A stretch of 38,414 bases of DNA from UBA11136 sp964482135 (GTDB lineage: Bacteria > Pseudomonadota > Alphaproteobacteria > UBA11136): positions 1-38,414 of the forward strand of contig CAYZWF010000021.1 in the NCBI GenBank assembly GCA_964482135.1, written 5' to 3'. The notes under the pieces are model-generated. The model worked only from the letters and a program-made list of their open reading frames with translations. It did not search any database and was not told where the DNA came from. The position numbers and the translations under genes were made by a program. Of the stretch, positions 1 to 8,251 are shown in pieces (within the stretch, counting starts at the first letter, position 1; every line of letters begins with the position of its first letter).

Positions 1-2
1 AC

Positions 3-55
3 TTGATCCTCCTAAACTAACTATAAGGGTGGACCAACTCACAGGGGGAGGGTCA
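3..55 (-). repeat. Left 53-bp terminal inverted repeat, probable IS end
   Basis: This 53-bp stretch is the exact reverse complement of 38362-38414 at the other end of the window; similarity stops abruptly at its inner edge. Read on the minus strand it begins TGACCCTCCCCC, carries a GTTGGTCC stretch and ends in a strong TAGGAGG ribosome-binding site heading out of the window. That is the layout expected of an insertion-sequence left end in front of a transposase gene (IS3-like in general look). No transposase is present, so the family is a guess. Confidence 0.85.
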
Positions 56-263
56 TCCCGGCATCGTTGTCACTGGCTTGTTACTGGCTTCATTAAAAAG
101 AGTACTTATTAAAAATCTAACCGTTCTTTCGTCGGGCGGTGGAGATGAGGGGGGTTCGTCTGTTTTCGGGGACAAATCAGACAATGGATAGTGAGTGGCT
201 GGACCTGGAGGGTCAGGGCGACCAGTGGTGCAAATCACGAGCGACAACAAAAGGTGAATTTCC

Positions 264-1322
264 ATGTCTATGACAAATTTTAAACGGCTGGCGATTATCG
301 GTGCTGTTTTGATTTCTTCAGGGGGCCTCGCTCAAGCTGAAACGAAGTGGCGGAAACCCACGACCGAGGAGCTGAAGCTGCTTAATCTGCCGTTGGGCCT
401 GAATGAGGATGCCGCGCGCGTTCCGGAGAACAACCCCATCACCGCAGACAAGATCGCGCTCGGGCGGTCTCTTTATTTCGACACCCGCATTTCGCGCAAC
501 AACACTATCTCCTGCGCCACCTGCCATAATCCCAAGCTGGGCTTTACCGACGCACAGCCGGTTTCACTGGGGATCGGAACCATAAAAGGCGGCCGTAGCG
601 CGCCGACGGTGATCAACAGGCTGTTCAGCAAGGTCCAGTTCTGGGATGGGCGCGCGCCCTCCCTTGAGGAACAGGCGAAGGGGCCGATTACCGACGTCAT
701 CGAAATGGGCATGCCCAGCCATGATGTGGTCATCAAGAAACTGAACCGGATCAAGGGTTATAAGAAATGGTTCAAAAAGGTGTTCGGGTTTCCCGTTACC
801 CTCGATGGAATCGCCAAGGCCATCGCCACCTTCGAGAGGACGGTGGTGTCCGGCAACTCACCTTTCGACAGACACGAGAATGGGGTCGCCGGAGCGATGA
901 CTGAAGCCCAGGTCCGGGGCCTGAACATCTTCAAGGAGAAGGCCCGCTGTGACCAATGCCATGTCGGGCCTAATTTCAGCGATGAGAAATTCCACAATGT
1001 CGGGATCGGCTGGGACAGCCATAAGGTTGATCTGGGGCTCTTCGACATAACCAAAAAAGCCGAGGATATGGGGAAGTTCAAGACCCCCACCCTGCGCGAA
1101 GTCGCCAATACCGGCCCCTATATGCATAACGGGCAGTTCGCCACACTGCGCCAGGTGCTGGAGTTCTATAACAAGGGCGGCAACGCCAACCCCTTCCTCG
1201 ATCATAAGATGCGAGAGCTCGATCTGACGGAAGAGGAGAAGAGTGACCTCGTCGCATTCCTCCTCGCTCTCAATGGCGAGGGCTGGCAGGACAAGACATC
1301 GCCCGCGAGCTTCCCCAACTAG
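264..1322 (+). CDS. Secreted di-heme cytochrome c peroxidase (CcpA/MauG family)
   Basis: 352 aa. A Sec signal peptide (about residues 1-25, ending AQA) predicts a periplasmic enzyme. Two CXXCH haem c sites are visible, C84-x-x-C87-H88 and C229-x-x-C232-H233, with the inter-haem motif QFWDGRAPSLEEQAKGP that carries the conserved Trp of bacterial cytochrome c peroxidases. The family reduces H2O2 with electrons from small c-type cytochromes, or oxidises proteins in the MauG branch. Of the three peroxidases in the window this is closest to the classical CCP pattern. It stands alone, followed by a repeat-like intergenic segment and a sensor kinase. The ATG at 264 is preceded by an AAAGGTG Shine-Dalgarno. 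Family call is firm; substrate is not. Confidence 0.93.
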   Translation: MSMTNFKRLAIIGAVLISSGGLAQAETKWRKPTTEELKLLNLPLGLNEDAARVPENNPITADKIALGRSLYFDTRISRNNTISCATCHNPKLGFTDAQPVSLGIGTIKGGRSAPTVINRLFSKVQFWDGRAPSLEEQAKGPITDVIEMGMPSHDVVIKKLNRIKGYKKWFKKVFGFPVTLDGIAKAIATFERTVVSGNSPFDRHENGVAGAMTEAQVRGLNIFKEKARCDQCHVGPNFSDEKFHNVGIGWDSHKVDLGLFDITKKAEDMGKFKTPTLREVANTGPYMHNGQFATLRQVLEFYNKGGNANPFLDHKMRELDLTEEEKSDLVAFLLALNGEGWQDKTSPASFPN

Positions 1323-1376
1323 AAACTCCGTCGGTGGAATACGGCATACGGTGTCGTCTGGGTGGGTGAGGTGGCG

Positions 1377-1462
1377 GGCCGATCCCGGAGCGGTGATCCG
1401 GGGTGGAGCGTGAGTGATTTTACTGATGGCAGGCGTGACGAATTGCTGCAGTCACATAGCCT
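1377..1462 (+). repeat. Degenerate intergenic repeat, copy R1
   Basis: Related by eye to segments at 3937-4070 and 38125-38358. Shared blocks are GGCCGATCCC followed by TGATCC, then TGGCAGGCGTG and a core AATTG(CT/TC)GCAGTCACATAG. It lies just downstream of the peroxidase stop codon. Function unknown; could be a decayed mobile element or a multicopy 3-prime element. Confidence 0.6.
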
Positions 1463-1593
1463 CCATCGTATGTAGTTTACGCCCCACAACCTGTCGCCTT
1501 TGGAGGCCAGCCTTTTTCGAATTCGCACCAACGGAGTATCATGGTCCCGTTGCCATAACTGTTGGGAGCATGCCGGTTTCGGGAACAGCGCCG

Positions 1594-3501
1594 ATGAGTA
1601 AGACCATAGAAACGCCACAAAATGACTCCTGGAGCACCGTGAAGCGGTTCCTCGTTCTTTTCGCGGCGGCCACGGCATTACTCGCCGGGGTGGCCGTCAC
1701 TCATTACTACGTGGTCATGAAAACGGAACGGGTCGAGCGCGAAACGAGCGAGCTGTTAAATGTGGAGCTCGGCAAGGCGGCGATTGCGCGTGATCTTGGG
1801 AATACGATCTCGGACTTGATGTTCATGGCGCGGCACAACGAACCGCAAGGATTGTTCGAAAACGACGATCCCAAATCGCGGCGTGTGCTGGCTGAACAGT
1901 TCCTCATCTTCAGCGCTCAAAAACGGAAATACGATCAGATACGCTTCCTGGACCGGACCGGCATGGAAGCCGTTCGCCTGAATTACAACAACGGCAATGC
2001 GGTAATCGTTCGCGACGATCAACTGCAGAACAAGGCCCAGAGGTATTATTTTGCGGAGACTTTAGATATGGCGCCCGGCGAGGTGTACATATCTCCCTTT
2101 GATCTCAATATCGAGCGTGACCGGATAGAACAGCCGCTGAAACCAATGATTCGCTTCGGCACGCCTGTGTTCGACCATTCGGGGCGCAAGAGCGGCATTC
2201 TTTTGTTCAACTATCTCGGCGAAAGACTGATCGGAGCCTTCAGGGGGGCGACGGCCAATATCTCCAACCATGTCATGCTCCTTAATTCCGACGGATACTG
2301 GTTGAGTAGTCCCTGGGCCGATGACGAGTGGGGTTTTATGTACGGCAATGACAGAACCTTCGCCGAGGCCTATCCCAACTCATGGCAACGCGTTCAGGCG
2401 GGCGACTCAGGGCAGTTTTATGACGATGAAGGCATGTTTTCGTTCACCACTGTGTATCCGCTGCTATACGCCACCGGACGTCCATGGCCCAGCGGACAGT
2501 CCGGGTCGTTGGCCGCGGATAGGGGCTATTACTGGAAGGTTGTCTCCCATGTGTCATCACAGTCCCTGGTCGCCGCCACGGGCAAATTTTTTAGCCGGCA
2601 GTCGCCCTTGTATGCCGCCATGTTAGTCTTGTTGGCGATTTCCTCACTGTTGATTGCGCGGACCAGTGTAAGACATAAGCGGGCCGTGTCCCAGGTCGCG
2701 ATCGAGAGGCGTGTCCGGGGCTCTCTGGAAGAAAAGGTCGATGAGCGGACGCAGGAATTAAGAGAGACCCAGGCGGAAAAAGACCAGGTCGTCCAACAAC
2801 TTATCCAGGCTGAAAAGATGGCGGCGATCGGAACCATGGCTTCTGGGATTGGTCACGAAATCAACAATCCCCTTTACGCCATCTTGGGAAAAGCTGAAGC
2901 GATACGCGACGAAGCGGATGTTTCAAGATGTCGAGGATATGGCCGGGACATCGTTGCCTATTCCAAACAGATCGCGGAAATTGTGAAGAACCTTTCCGGA
3001 TATGCCCGGCCCTCCGGGGAACAGGATTTGGAACTGGTTGACGTGAATGAAAAACTTTCCGAGGCCGCTTCGATGGCTCGGCGCTTATTTCTGGACGATC
3101 AAGTCAAAATCAAGGAGAATCTCTTGCCGGTTCCCGGAATTATGGCGAATTCGGAGGAGATTCAGCAGGTCTTTTTCAATGTCATCCGCAACGGGATACA
3201 GGCTATTGAGGAAGAAGGATTCCTGGAGATCACAAGTCGTCGGGAAGAGAGCCGGGTCTCAATACGTATCCGGGATACAGGTGAGGGGATTCCGGAGAAA
3301 AACCTGAGAAAGGTCTTCGATCCGTTTTTTACCACCAGAGGGCCTGATCAGGGGGAAGGCCTGGGGTTGTTCATTACCCAGCAGATCGTCAGGAAATACA
3401 CGGGGACGATCACCTTTGAGAGTCGGAAAGGCGAGGGAACGGTATGCATCATCGAATTCCCCGCCGTGGAGGATAAAGGGAGGAGCCGCAATGAAACATA
3501 A
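1594..3501 (+). CDS. Membrane sensor histidine kinase with periplasmic Cache-like sensor
   Basis: 635 aa from the chosen start. Order: TM1 (about residues 14-36), a periplasmic domain of roughly 300 residues that looks like a Cache-type ligand sensor, TM2 (about 340-360), a coiled-coil linker (RVRGSLEEKVDERTQELR), an H-box with phospho-acceptor His in GIGHEINNPL, and an ATPase domain with N-box NVIRNGIQAI, G1 box DTGEGIP and G2 box GEGLGLF. NtrB/ZraS-like cytoplasmic kinases use the same H-box. It is expected to phosphorylate the response regulator that begins 11 bp before its stop codon. Start is uncertain: the frame is open upstream to 1414, with another ATG at 1570. I prefer 1594 because GGGA lies 9 nt upstream and the protein then starts just before TM1. 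Confidence 0.9.
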   Translation: MSKTIETPQNDSWSTVKRFLVLFAAATALLAGVAVTHYYVVMKTERVERETSELLNVELGKAAIARDLGNTISDLMFMARHNEPQGLFENDDPKSRRVLAEQFLIFSAQKRKYDQIRFLDRTGMEAVRLNYNNGNAVIVRDDQLQNKAQRYYFAETLDMAPGEVYISPFDLNIERDRIEQPLKPMIRFGTPVFDHSGRKSGILLFNYLGERLIGAFRGATANISNHVMLLNSDGYWLSSPWADDEWGFMYGNDRTFAEAYPNSWQRVQAGDSGQFYDDEGMFSFTTVYPLLYATGRPWPSGQSGSLAADRGYYWKVVSHVSSQSLVAATGKFFSRQSPLYAAMLVLLAISSLLIARTSVRHKRAVSQVAIERRVRGSLEEKVDERTQELRETQAEKDQVVQQLIQAEKMAAIGTMASGIGHEINNPLYAILGKAEAIRDEADVSRCRGYGRDIVAYSKQIAEIVKNLSGYARPSGEQDLELVDVNEKLSEAASMARRLFLDDQVKIKENLLPVPGIMANSEEIQQVFFNVIRNGIQAIEEEGFLEITSRREESRVSIRIRDTGEGIPEKNLRKVFDPFFTTRGPDQGEGLGLFITQQIVRKYTGTITFESRKGEGTVCIIEFPAVEDKGRSRNET

Positions 3502-3892
3502 GATTCTGGTCATTGACGACGAAAAGGAAGTCCGTGACACAATCCGGCTGCAACTTGAGAAAACGGTCTTTGAAATTATCGAGGCCGGGGATGGAAGCCA
3601 AGGTATCGCGCTTCTTGATGGCGAGAATGTCCTCGAGGTAGACGTGATAATCTGTGATGTGCGAATGCCTAAGATCAACGGCGTCGAAGCCGTTGCCTAC
3701 TTCCGCCGGAATTACCCTGCAATTCCCGTTATTGTGTTGACAGGTTATCCGGATGTGAAGCTTGCCACGGACTTCATGAAAGAGGGTGTGGTCGAATATC
3801 TCGTAAAACCGGTGGAGAAGGAAAAATTGATTGATTCGGTTACTAAGGCTGCCAGTCAACACTCCCTCTTCGACGGACCCGGAAAGATTTGA
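3491..3892 (+). CDS. Single-domain response regulator
   Basis: 133 aa, a stand-alone CheY-like receiver domain. Acidic pocket D9/D10, phospho-acceptor D56 in IICDVRMP, conserved Thr in VLTGYPD and Lys in LVKPVE are all present. The chain ends about ten residues after the receiver fold, so there is no DNA-binding output domain. It probably acts by protein contact or phosphorelay, perhaps to a regulator encoded elsewhere. It starts inside the last codons of the kinase gene with a strong GGGAGG ribosome-binding site, so the pair is translationally linked. Confidence 0.93.
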   Translation: MKHKILVIDDEKEVRDTIRLQLEKTVFEIIEAGDGSQGIALLDGENVLEVDVIICDVRMPKINGVEAVAYFRRNYPAIPVIVLTGYPDVKLATDFMKEGVVEYLVKPVEKEKLIDSVTKAASQHSLFDGPGKI

Positions 3893-4312
3893 CGTAACCC
3901 TATCTCGGACTGCGAAACTCGGCCGGTTTAATTTTGTCGGCGAGACACGCGACCAATTGTCGCAGTCACATAGCCGGACGCGTATTATCTCACCATCCTC
4001 CATGACGTTTTATTCAGACTTTGTTCACTGAGGTTCGCAGTATTTGTCTTGGGCGGGCGACTTGTTTTAAGGAATAAATTCCACCTATTTTTCCCATTAT
4101 TCTGCAACTTCCCATAGCTATTTTATGGATATTCTCATCCGGCGGGAAATTTCAGCCCCGGATTTTTCGCCATATGGTAACCATGATGTGGACAATGTGA
4201 GCCGGTTACGGTCCGGATACACCTTCCCGTCACGCGCAAGCCAACCCCTTGACGCCGTGGAGGTTAGGTGACGTAGTGAAACTCGTATGTAACTGACTTG
4301 GTGGGGACAAAC
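3893..4312 (+). other. 420-bp intergenic region with repeat copy R2
   Basis: No credible gene was found. The segment 3937-4070 resembles the other repeat copies: AATTGTCGCAGTCACATAG near 3955, then TTTGTTCACTGAGGTTCGC near 4020 and a GGGCGGGCGACTTG block. The rest is AT-rich to about 4140. A possible weak -35 (TTGACG, 4249-4254) precedes the regulator gene, but no convincing -10 partner was seen. Confidence 0.55.
3937..4070 (+). repeat. Degenerate intergenic repeat, copy R2
   Basis: Shares AATTGTCGCAGTCACATAG with R1 and a further approximately 100-bp stretch with R3. Lies 44 bp after the response-regulator stop. Together the three copies all sit just 3-prime of a gene. Confidence 0.55.
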
Positions 4313-5536
4313 ATGCCTCGTGCGATTGACCTGGTGCGGTTTTCGTCGGAAGCGGCGATCGCCATTGACGAGAAGATGAATGTCGTCGCCTGGAACAGCG
4401 GCGCCGAGGGGCTGCTGGGGTATTTGCCGGGCGAGGTGATCGGCCGGCACTGCGGCGACGTTCTCCAGGCTGTTTATTCCGGTGGCGAACCCCTTTGCTC
4501 GGCTGCATGCGAGGGGATGTCGTGTTTCATGCGCGGCGAACCATGGGCGGTTCAGTCCTGCCGGCTCCGCCATAAGAACGGAGAAATGGTAACGGCGGCC
4601 ATCAGTACGCTGGTGATGCCGGTCGGGGGCGAGTATCGCTCCGGTGACGACGCCATGGTGGTGGTTTTCCTCCACGAATCCGGGTTGACGCTCAAGGAAC
4701 CCCTGGTGTCGACACCTCTGCGGATCTATACGCTTGGGCATTTCTGCCTGACCGTGGCCGGCGAAGGCTTGGCCGCCGATAAATGGAAACGCAGAAAGGC
4801 GGTGGAGTTGTTGAAATGCCTGCTCACCCATCTTGGCCGGCCCCTTCACCGCGAACGCCTTATCGAATATCTATGGCCAGATGCCGACATGAATCAGGGA
4901 TGGGAGCGACTCAAGGTCGTCATCAGCTTCCTGCGCAAACAGTTGCGCACAGGCGGGCTGAGGGAGGAAGCGGTGGAAACGGTCGACAAGTCGTACCTTC
5001 TGAGGCGCGATGCGGTCTGGGTCGATGCGGATGCCTTCGAAAAACTCGTCTTCGAAGGCAGGGATATGGAAAAAGAAGGAAGAATTACAGAGGCCTTGAC
5101 GCGATTCGAGAGTGCCAGACGCCTCTATCGCGGGGACTTTCTGGAAGGCGACCCTTATGCGGATTGGTGGGCGGAAGAACGGGAGCGGTTGCGTGAGATT
5201 CACCTAGACATGATGGGTGGCCTGGCGCGGTGTCATGCCGAACAGGGCGACCTGCTGGAGGCGGCGCAGATTTGCCGCATCGTCCTTTTCCGCGATCCCT
5301 GCCGCGAGAGTTTTTTCCAGAGCCTCATCGAATACCTAGCTCGCTTGGGCCGATACGATCTGGTGGAGGCCCAGTACCAGAAATGGCGGCATGTACTTAC
5401 CGAAGAATTCGGGCTGGAACCCACGCCGGAGACGATGCGCCTCTACCAGGAACTTCTCAGAGACGAGGAAAAAGTTCCACCCGGCGCTTCTCTTGCGGAT
5501 GATGAGAGTCAGGCCGCCAGTTCGTTTTCTCAATAA
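4313..5536 (+). CDS. PAS-domain transcriptional regulator with SARP/BTAD module
   Basis: 407 aa, cytoplasmic. Residues about 5-130 form a PAS domain (AIDEKMNVVAWNSGAEGLLGY) with a cluster of four cysteines (HCGDV and CSAACEGMSC), which could hold a metal, Fe-S cluster or redox-active thiols. Residues about 140-235 look like a winged-helix DNA-binding domain of the SARP/OmpR type (KRRKAVELLKCLL, RERLIEYLWPD). Residues about 240-395 are the bacterial transcriptional activator domain, TPR-like helices ending in LTEEFGLEPTPETMRLY. Such proteins activate neighbouring operons from direct-repeat sites. Its position just upstream of the IdrAB-like operon makes it the leading candidate regulator of that operon (inference). 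Confidence 0.88.
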   Translation: MPRAIDLVRFSSEAAIAIDEKMNVVAWNSGAEGLLGYLPGEVIGRHCGDVLQAVYSGGEPLCSAACEGMSCFMRGEPWAVQSCRLRHKNGEMVTAAISTLVMPVGGEYRSGDDAMVVVFLHESGLTLKEPLVSTPLRIYTLGHFCLTVAGEGLAADKWKRRKAVELLKCLLTHLGRPLHRERLIEYLWPDADMNQGWERLKVVISFLRKQLRTGGLREEAVETVDKSYLLRRDAVWVDADAFEKLVFEGRDMEKEGRITEALTRFESARRLYRGDFLEGDPYADWWAEERERLREIHLDMMGGLARCHAEQGDLLEAAQICRIVLFRDPCRESFFQSLIEYLARLGRYDLVEAQYQKWRHVLTEEFGLEPTPETMRLYQELLRDEEKVPPGASLADDESQAASSFSQ

Positions 5537-5771
5537 GCGGTTTTTCTATCCTGTTGCGGTTCTCCGGTATCCTGTAATTAGATCGATCCGATAAGGGTCC
5601 GACCTCGGGAGGGAACCCCAATACGGTCCCTCTCTTCCCGATCCTTCGGCCTGCGCGCCGCCGCGATAAATCATTTCCCTATATCTCCTGATTTATGTGT
5701 GAGGTCCCCGTCGTTGAAAGGCCCGGCGACGGCGTCATCGGCGTGTCATTTCCATTTCACAGCAGTGATGG

Positions 5772-5780
5772 TGGTATAAT
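5772..5780 (+). promoter_or_regulatory. Extended -10 promoter (TGGTATAAT)
   Basis: A perfect TATAAT (5775-5780) preceded by TGn gives an extended -10 element, which can work without a good -35; none is obvious 16-18 bp upstream. Transcription would start near 5787 and run into the small gene at 5950 and the molybdoenzyme operon. Confidence 0.5.
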
Positions 5781-5815
5781 TTTTCCATTAAAAACAATGC
5801 TATAGAGTATGTCGG

Positions 5816-5832
5816 CCACCGTGTCACCGTGG
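5816..5832 (+). promoter_or_regulatory. Imperfect palindrome / direct repeat in the operon leader
   Basis: CCACCGTGTCACCGTGG is a 17-bp near-palindrome, with one mismatched pair between its arms, that also contains ACCGTG twice at 8-bp spacing. It sits about 30-45 bp after the predicted start site. It could be an operator for the adjacent SARP-type regulator, but SARP sites usually have about 11-bp periodicity, so this is tentative. Confidence 0.3.
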
Positions 5833-5949
5833 TGTTATCGCCATGTGTTACCTCAAGCCCGCAATTATTTTTGGAGCAGGAAGAACGGGGATTTACCCGT
5901 CATCTCTCTGGATGGAAGAGGTTGAGGATAACGCTGTAGCGGAAGTGGA

Positions 5950-6216
5950 ATGATCGGATCGGGGACCAGAGGGTCATTCGTTGCGCGAATCTGGTTGGAA
6001 GGAGAACCGGGCGAGGGGCCGGTATGGCGTGGACATGTCCGGCACGTTCAGGGGAAGCGGGAGAAATATTTTCAGAATTTGAGCGAATTGGAGGAATTCC
6101 TGGAGAGCGTCACTGGTGTGCCGCCCTTATCGAAATCCCCCGGCTTAAGACTCGTAGATGTGAAGCAGACGAAGCGCAAAGGAAAAGGAAAGAGAGCAAG
6201 GACAGTGAAGGCCTAG
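5950..6216 (+). CDS. Small conserved-looking protein of unknown function
   Basis: 88 aa, with no signal peptide or membrane segment. The N-terminal part reads like a small beta-rich domain (FVARIWLEGEPGEGPVWRGH) followed by a short helix (NLSELEEFLESV) and a very basic tail (KQTKRKGKGKRARTVKA). Short cytoplasmic proteins of this shape are common in proteobacterial genomes, but I cannot name the family. It is the first gene after the predicted promoter and is 68 bp from the cupredoxin-like gene. The basic tail could suit nucleic acid or membrane-surface binding (speculation). Confidence 0.7.
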   Translation: MIGSGTRGSFVARIWLEGEPGEGPVWRGHVRHVQGKREKYFQNLSELEEFLESVTGVPPLSKSPGLRLVDVKQTKRKGKGKRARTVKA

Positions 6217-6284
6217 GGGAAAATGAGAACTACGGATCGAAAGACAAAAAACGACTACTAAAGAATAGAAACTTGGAGGACTTC

Positions 6285-7052
6285 ATGAAACGCATCGGTG
6301 TATTGGCAACTGCTTTCCTGGCGACAGCCGTCCTGGCTTTTGTTCCCAATGTAAAGGCGGCCGCCTATAAGGCGGTGGATGTCAAGAATGGCGGGAGCAT
6401 TTCTGGCAAACTCACATTCAAGGGCGACCTGCCCGCCGACGCCATCGAGCAAATCCCCATTACCAAAAACCCGGACGTCTGTGGCGACGGAACCCGTGAG
6501 GTGGTTTGGGTCGACGTAAAGGATGGCGCCTTGCGCGGCGTTTTCGTCTTTCTCGACAAGGTCAAGGAAGGAAAGAAATGGGCGCCGCCGAAGGACGGTA
6601 AATATATCGTCGATCAAAAAGGCTGCCGTTTCCGCCCCTGGGCGCAGGTTGTGCAGCCCGGCACCATCACCATCCGCAACAGCGACGCCGGCGTTCTCCA
6701 TAACATCAATGCGCGCGAGATGATCGGCGTTGAAAAGGGGCGCTCCGTCAAACGCACCATGTTCAATTTTGGCCAGCCGGATCCCGGCGATATCGAGGAA
6801 CAGCTGAAGCCTCGCCGGTCTCCTTATATCTCCGTCAACTGCGAAGCCCATAATTTCATGTTCGGTTTCATGATGGCGCCCAAGCATCCTTATGCCGTGG
6901 TGGTTGGAGAGGATGGCTCGTACTCCATTGGCGACGTTCCTCCTGGCAAATACACCCTCAAGGCCTGGCATCCGCGCTTCGGGGTGCAGAAGGCTAAAAT
7001 TACGGTCGCCGAGGGCGGCAAGGTGGAGCAGGACTTCGGTTTTTCAAAATAA
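6285..7052 (+). CDS. Secreted cupredoxin-like protein with carboxypeptidase-regulatory-like domain
   Basis: 255 aa with a Sec signal peptide (about residues 1-26). The middle part has the pattern of the methylamine-utilisation-like cupredoxin family: an early His in GVLHNINA and a CEAHNFM stretch that can supply Cys, His and Met ligands for type 1 copper. The C-terminus (VVGEDGSYSIGDVPPGKYTLKAWHP) is the beta-sandwich typical of carboxypeptidase-regulatory-like domains. A periplasmic electron carrier is the natural reading, placed just before two peroxidases and the reductase. The start at 6285 has a good GGAGG; the frame is open upstream but overlaps the 88-aa gene. Copper binding is inferred from spacing only. 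Confidence 0.8.
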   Translation: MKRIGVLATAFLATAVLAFVPNVKAAAYKAVDVKNGGSISGKLTFKGDLPADAIEQIPITKNPDVCGDGTREVVWVDVKDGALRGVFVFLDKVKEGKKWAPPKDGKYIVDQKGCRFRPWAQVVQPGTITIRNSDAGVLHNINAREMIGVEKGRSVKRTMFNFGQPDPGDIEEQLKPRRSPYISVNCEAHNFMFGFMMAPKHPYAVVVGEDGSYSIGDVPPGKYTLKAWHPRFGVQKAKITVAEGGKVEQDFGFSK

Positions 7053-7081
7053 TTCTTTCCATTAGGGGTTGGAGGAAAAAA

Positions 7082-8236
7082 ATGAACATTTTGAAAGCAT
7101 TATTTATAAGGGGCCCATTGGCGGTTGTTATCATCGCCGCGCTGGGTTGGGCGGGATCGTCCACCCCCTCGCTGGCGGGCGATACCCCGGCTCTGGGGCC
7201 GCTTCCCGAGAAAAAGGCGCCCAAGGCGTCGATGGTCGAGATGGGCAAGCGGCTTTTCTTCGATGCGAGAATTTCCGGCGACGGGGCCGTCAGTTGTGCC
7301 TTTTGCCACGATCCGGCCCAGGGGTTCGGCAAGTCCAAGGATAAGAACGGGAAATTACAGCGGCTTTCCGAGGCCTATCCCGGCACTAATCACTTCCGTA
7401 ACGCGCCCACCCTCGTCAATACCATCTACAAGGCGGACTTCCCCAATGTGGGATGGTCGTGGGACGGCCATATGGGGGCCAACCTCAACGACGTGGTGCG
7501 TAACGAGATTACCGAGACGGCGGTCATGAACATGGATATGCGGATCATGCATGAACGCATGAAGCAGGATCCCGTCTATGTGAAGATGTGTCAGGAAAAT
7601 TTCGGTGGCGAGTGTAGCTCCGGCAAGGCCCGCAAGGCTCTGGTGGCCTTCATGCAGACGCTGGTTTCAAAGGACGCCCCGTTCGATACCGGCAAGATGA
7701 GCGATGTCGCGAAAAAGGGACGTGCCCTTTTCGAAGGCAAGGCGAAATGCATCCAGTGCCATAACGGCCCGTATCTCTCCGACGGCGAACCCCACAATAC
7801 GGGCGTGGCGGAGAATCTGGAGATTTTCAAGGATCCGGTTCGGCACATTACCTACCGTTCCATCATTCACAATCACGGCGTTCCCAACATGGAAGTCTGG
7901 CGGCGTGACGTGGGCTACTTCCTTGTCAGCAAGGATTACGCCGACATGGGTAAGTTCATCACGCCGACCTTGAGGGAGCTCAAATATACGGCCCCCTACA
8001 TGCATAACGGCATGATTGAGACGCTCGATGGCGTCGTCGATTTCTACAATGCCGGCGGCGGCAAGGACGATCCCCTCGCCACGGAACTCCAGCCGCTCGG
8101 TCTCAGCGCTCAGGAAAAGAAAGACCTTGTGGCGTTTCTCGAGAGCCTGAGCAGCAGTTCACCGGTAACCGTCAAGCCAGAAGAGGTGCCGCAGAAATAC
8201 CCGGTCATCAAAAACTGGCTCAACGTTCACAATTAA
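7082..8236 (+). CDS. Di-heme cytochrome c peroxidase family protein (IdrP-like)
   Basis: 384 aa, signal peptide about residues 1-32. Haem c sites at C72-x-x-C75-H76 and C223-x-x-C226-H227. The region between them diverges from classical CCP (GWSWDGHMGANLNDVV instead of QFWDGRA), and there are extra cysteines near 170-178. In iodate-reducing bacteria two such peroxidases, IdrP1 and IdrP2, accompany the iodate reductase and are thought to remove H2O2 formed during iodate reduction. This gene and the next fit that role: they sit directly before the Rieske and molybdoenzyme genes with gaps of 11-15 bp. GGAGG lies just before the ATG. I cannot tell which is P1 and which P2. Confidence 0.9.
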   Translation: MNILKALFIRGPLAVVIIAALGWAGSSTPSLAGDTPALGPLPEKKAPKASMVEMGKRLFFDARISGDGAVSCAFCHDPAQGFGKSKDKNGKLQRLSEAYPGTNHFRNAPTLVNTIYKADFPNVGWSWDGHMGANLNDVVRNEITETAVMNMDMRIMHERMKQDPVYVKMCQENFGGECSSGKARKALVAFMQTLVSKDAPFDTGKMSDVAKKGRALFEGKAKCIQCHNGPYLSDGEPHNTGVAENLEIFKDPVRHITYRSIIHNHGVPNMEVWRRDVGYFLVSKDYADMGKFITPTLRELKYTAPYMHNGMIETLDGVVDFYNAGGGKDDPLATELQPLGLSAQEKKDLVAFLESLSSSSPVTVKPEEVPQKYPVIKNWLNVHN

Positions 8237-8251
8237 ATGGGAGGAAAGGAC

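Larger units (their letters stand above)
5537..5949 (+). other. 413-bp promoter and leader region of the large operon
   Basis: No convincing coding sequence. Near 5607-5640 an imperfect hairpin (GAGGGAACC paired with GGTCCCTC) could end transcription of the regulator gene, though no T-run follows. An extended -10 promoter lies at 5772-5780, with an imperfect palindrome at 5816-5832 downstream of it. That leaves an untranslated leader of about 160 nt before the first gene. Confidence 0.5.

Noticed and set aside
53..265. 70-codon minus-strand ORF before the first peroxidase
   Set aside because: Proline-rich with no domain and overlaps the terminal repeat; no support as a gene.
1425..1445. Sigma-54 promoter suggested by TGGCA and TTGC
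   Set aside because: Spacing between the GG and GC elements is 17, not 12.
1414..1593. Upstream in-frame extension of the sensor kinase
   Set aside because: The extra 60 residues are Cys- and Arg-rich, overlap repeat R1 and have no good ribosome-binding site.
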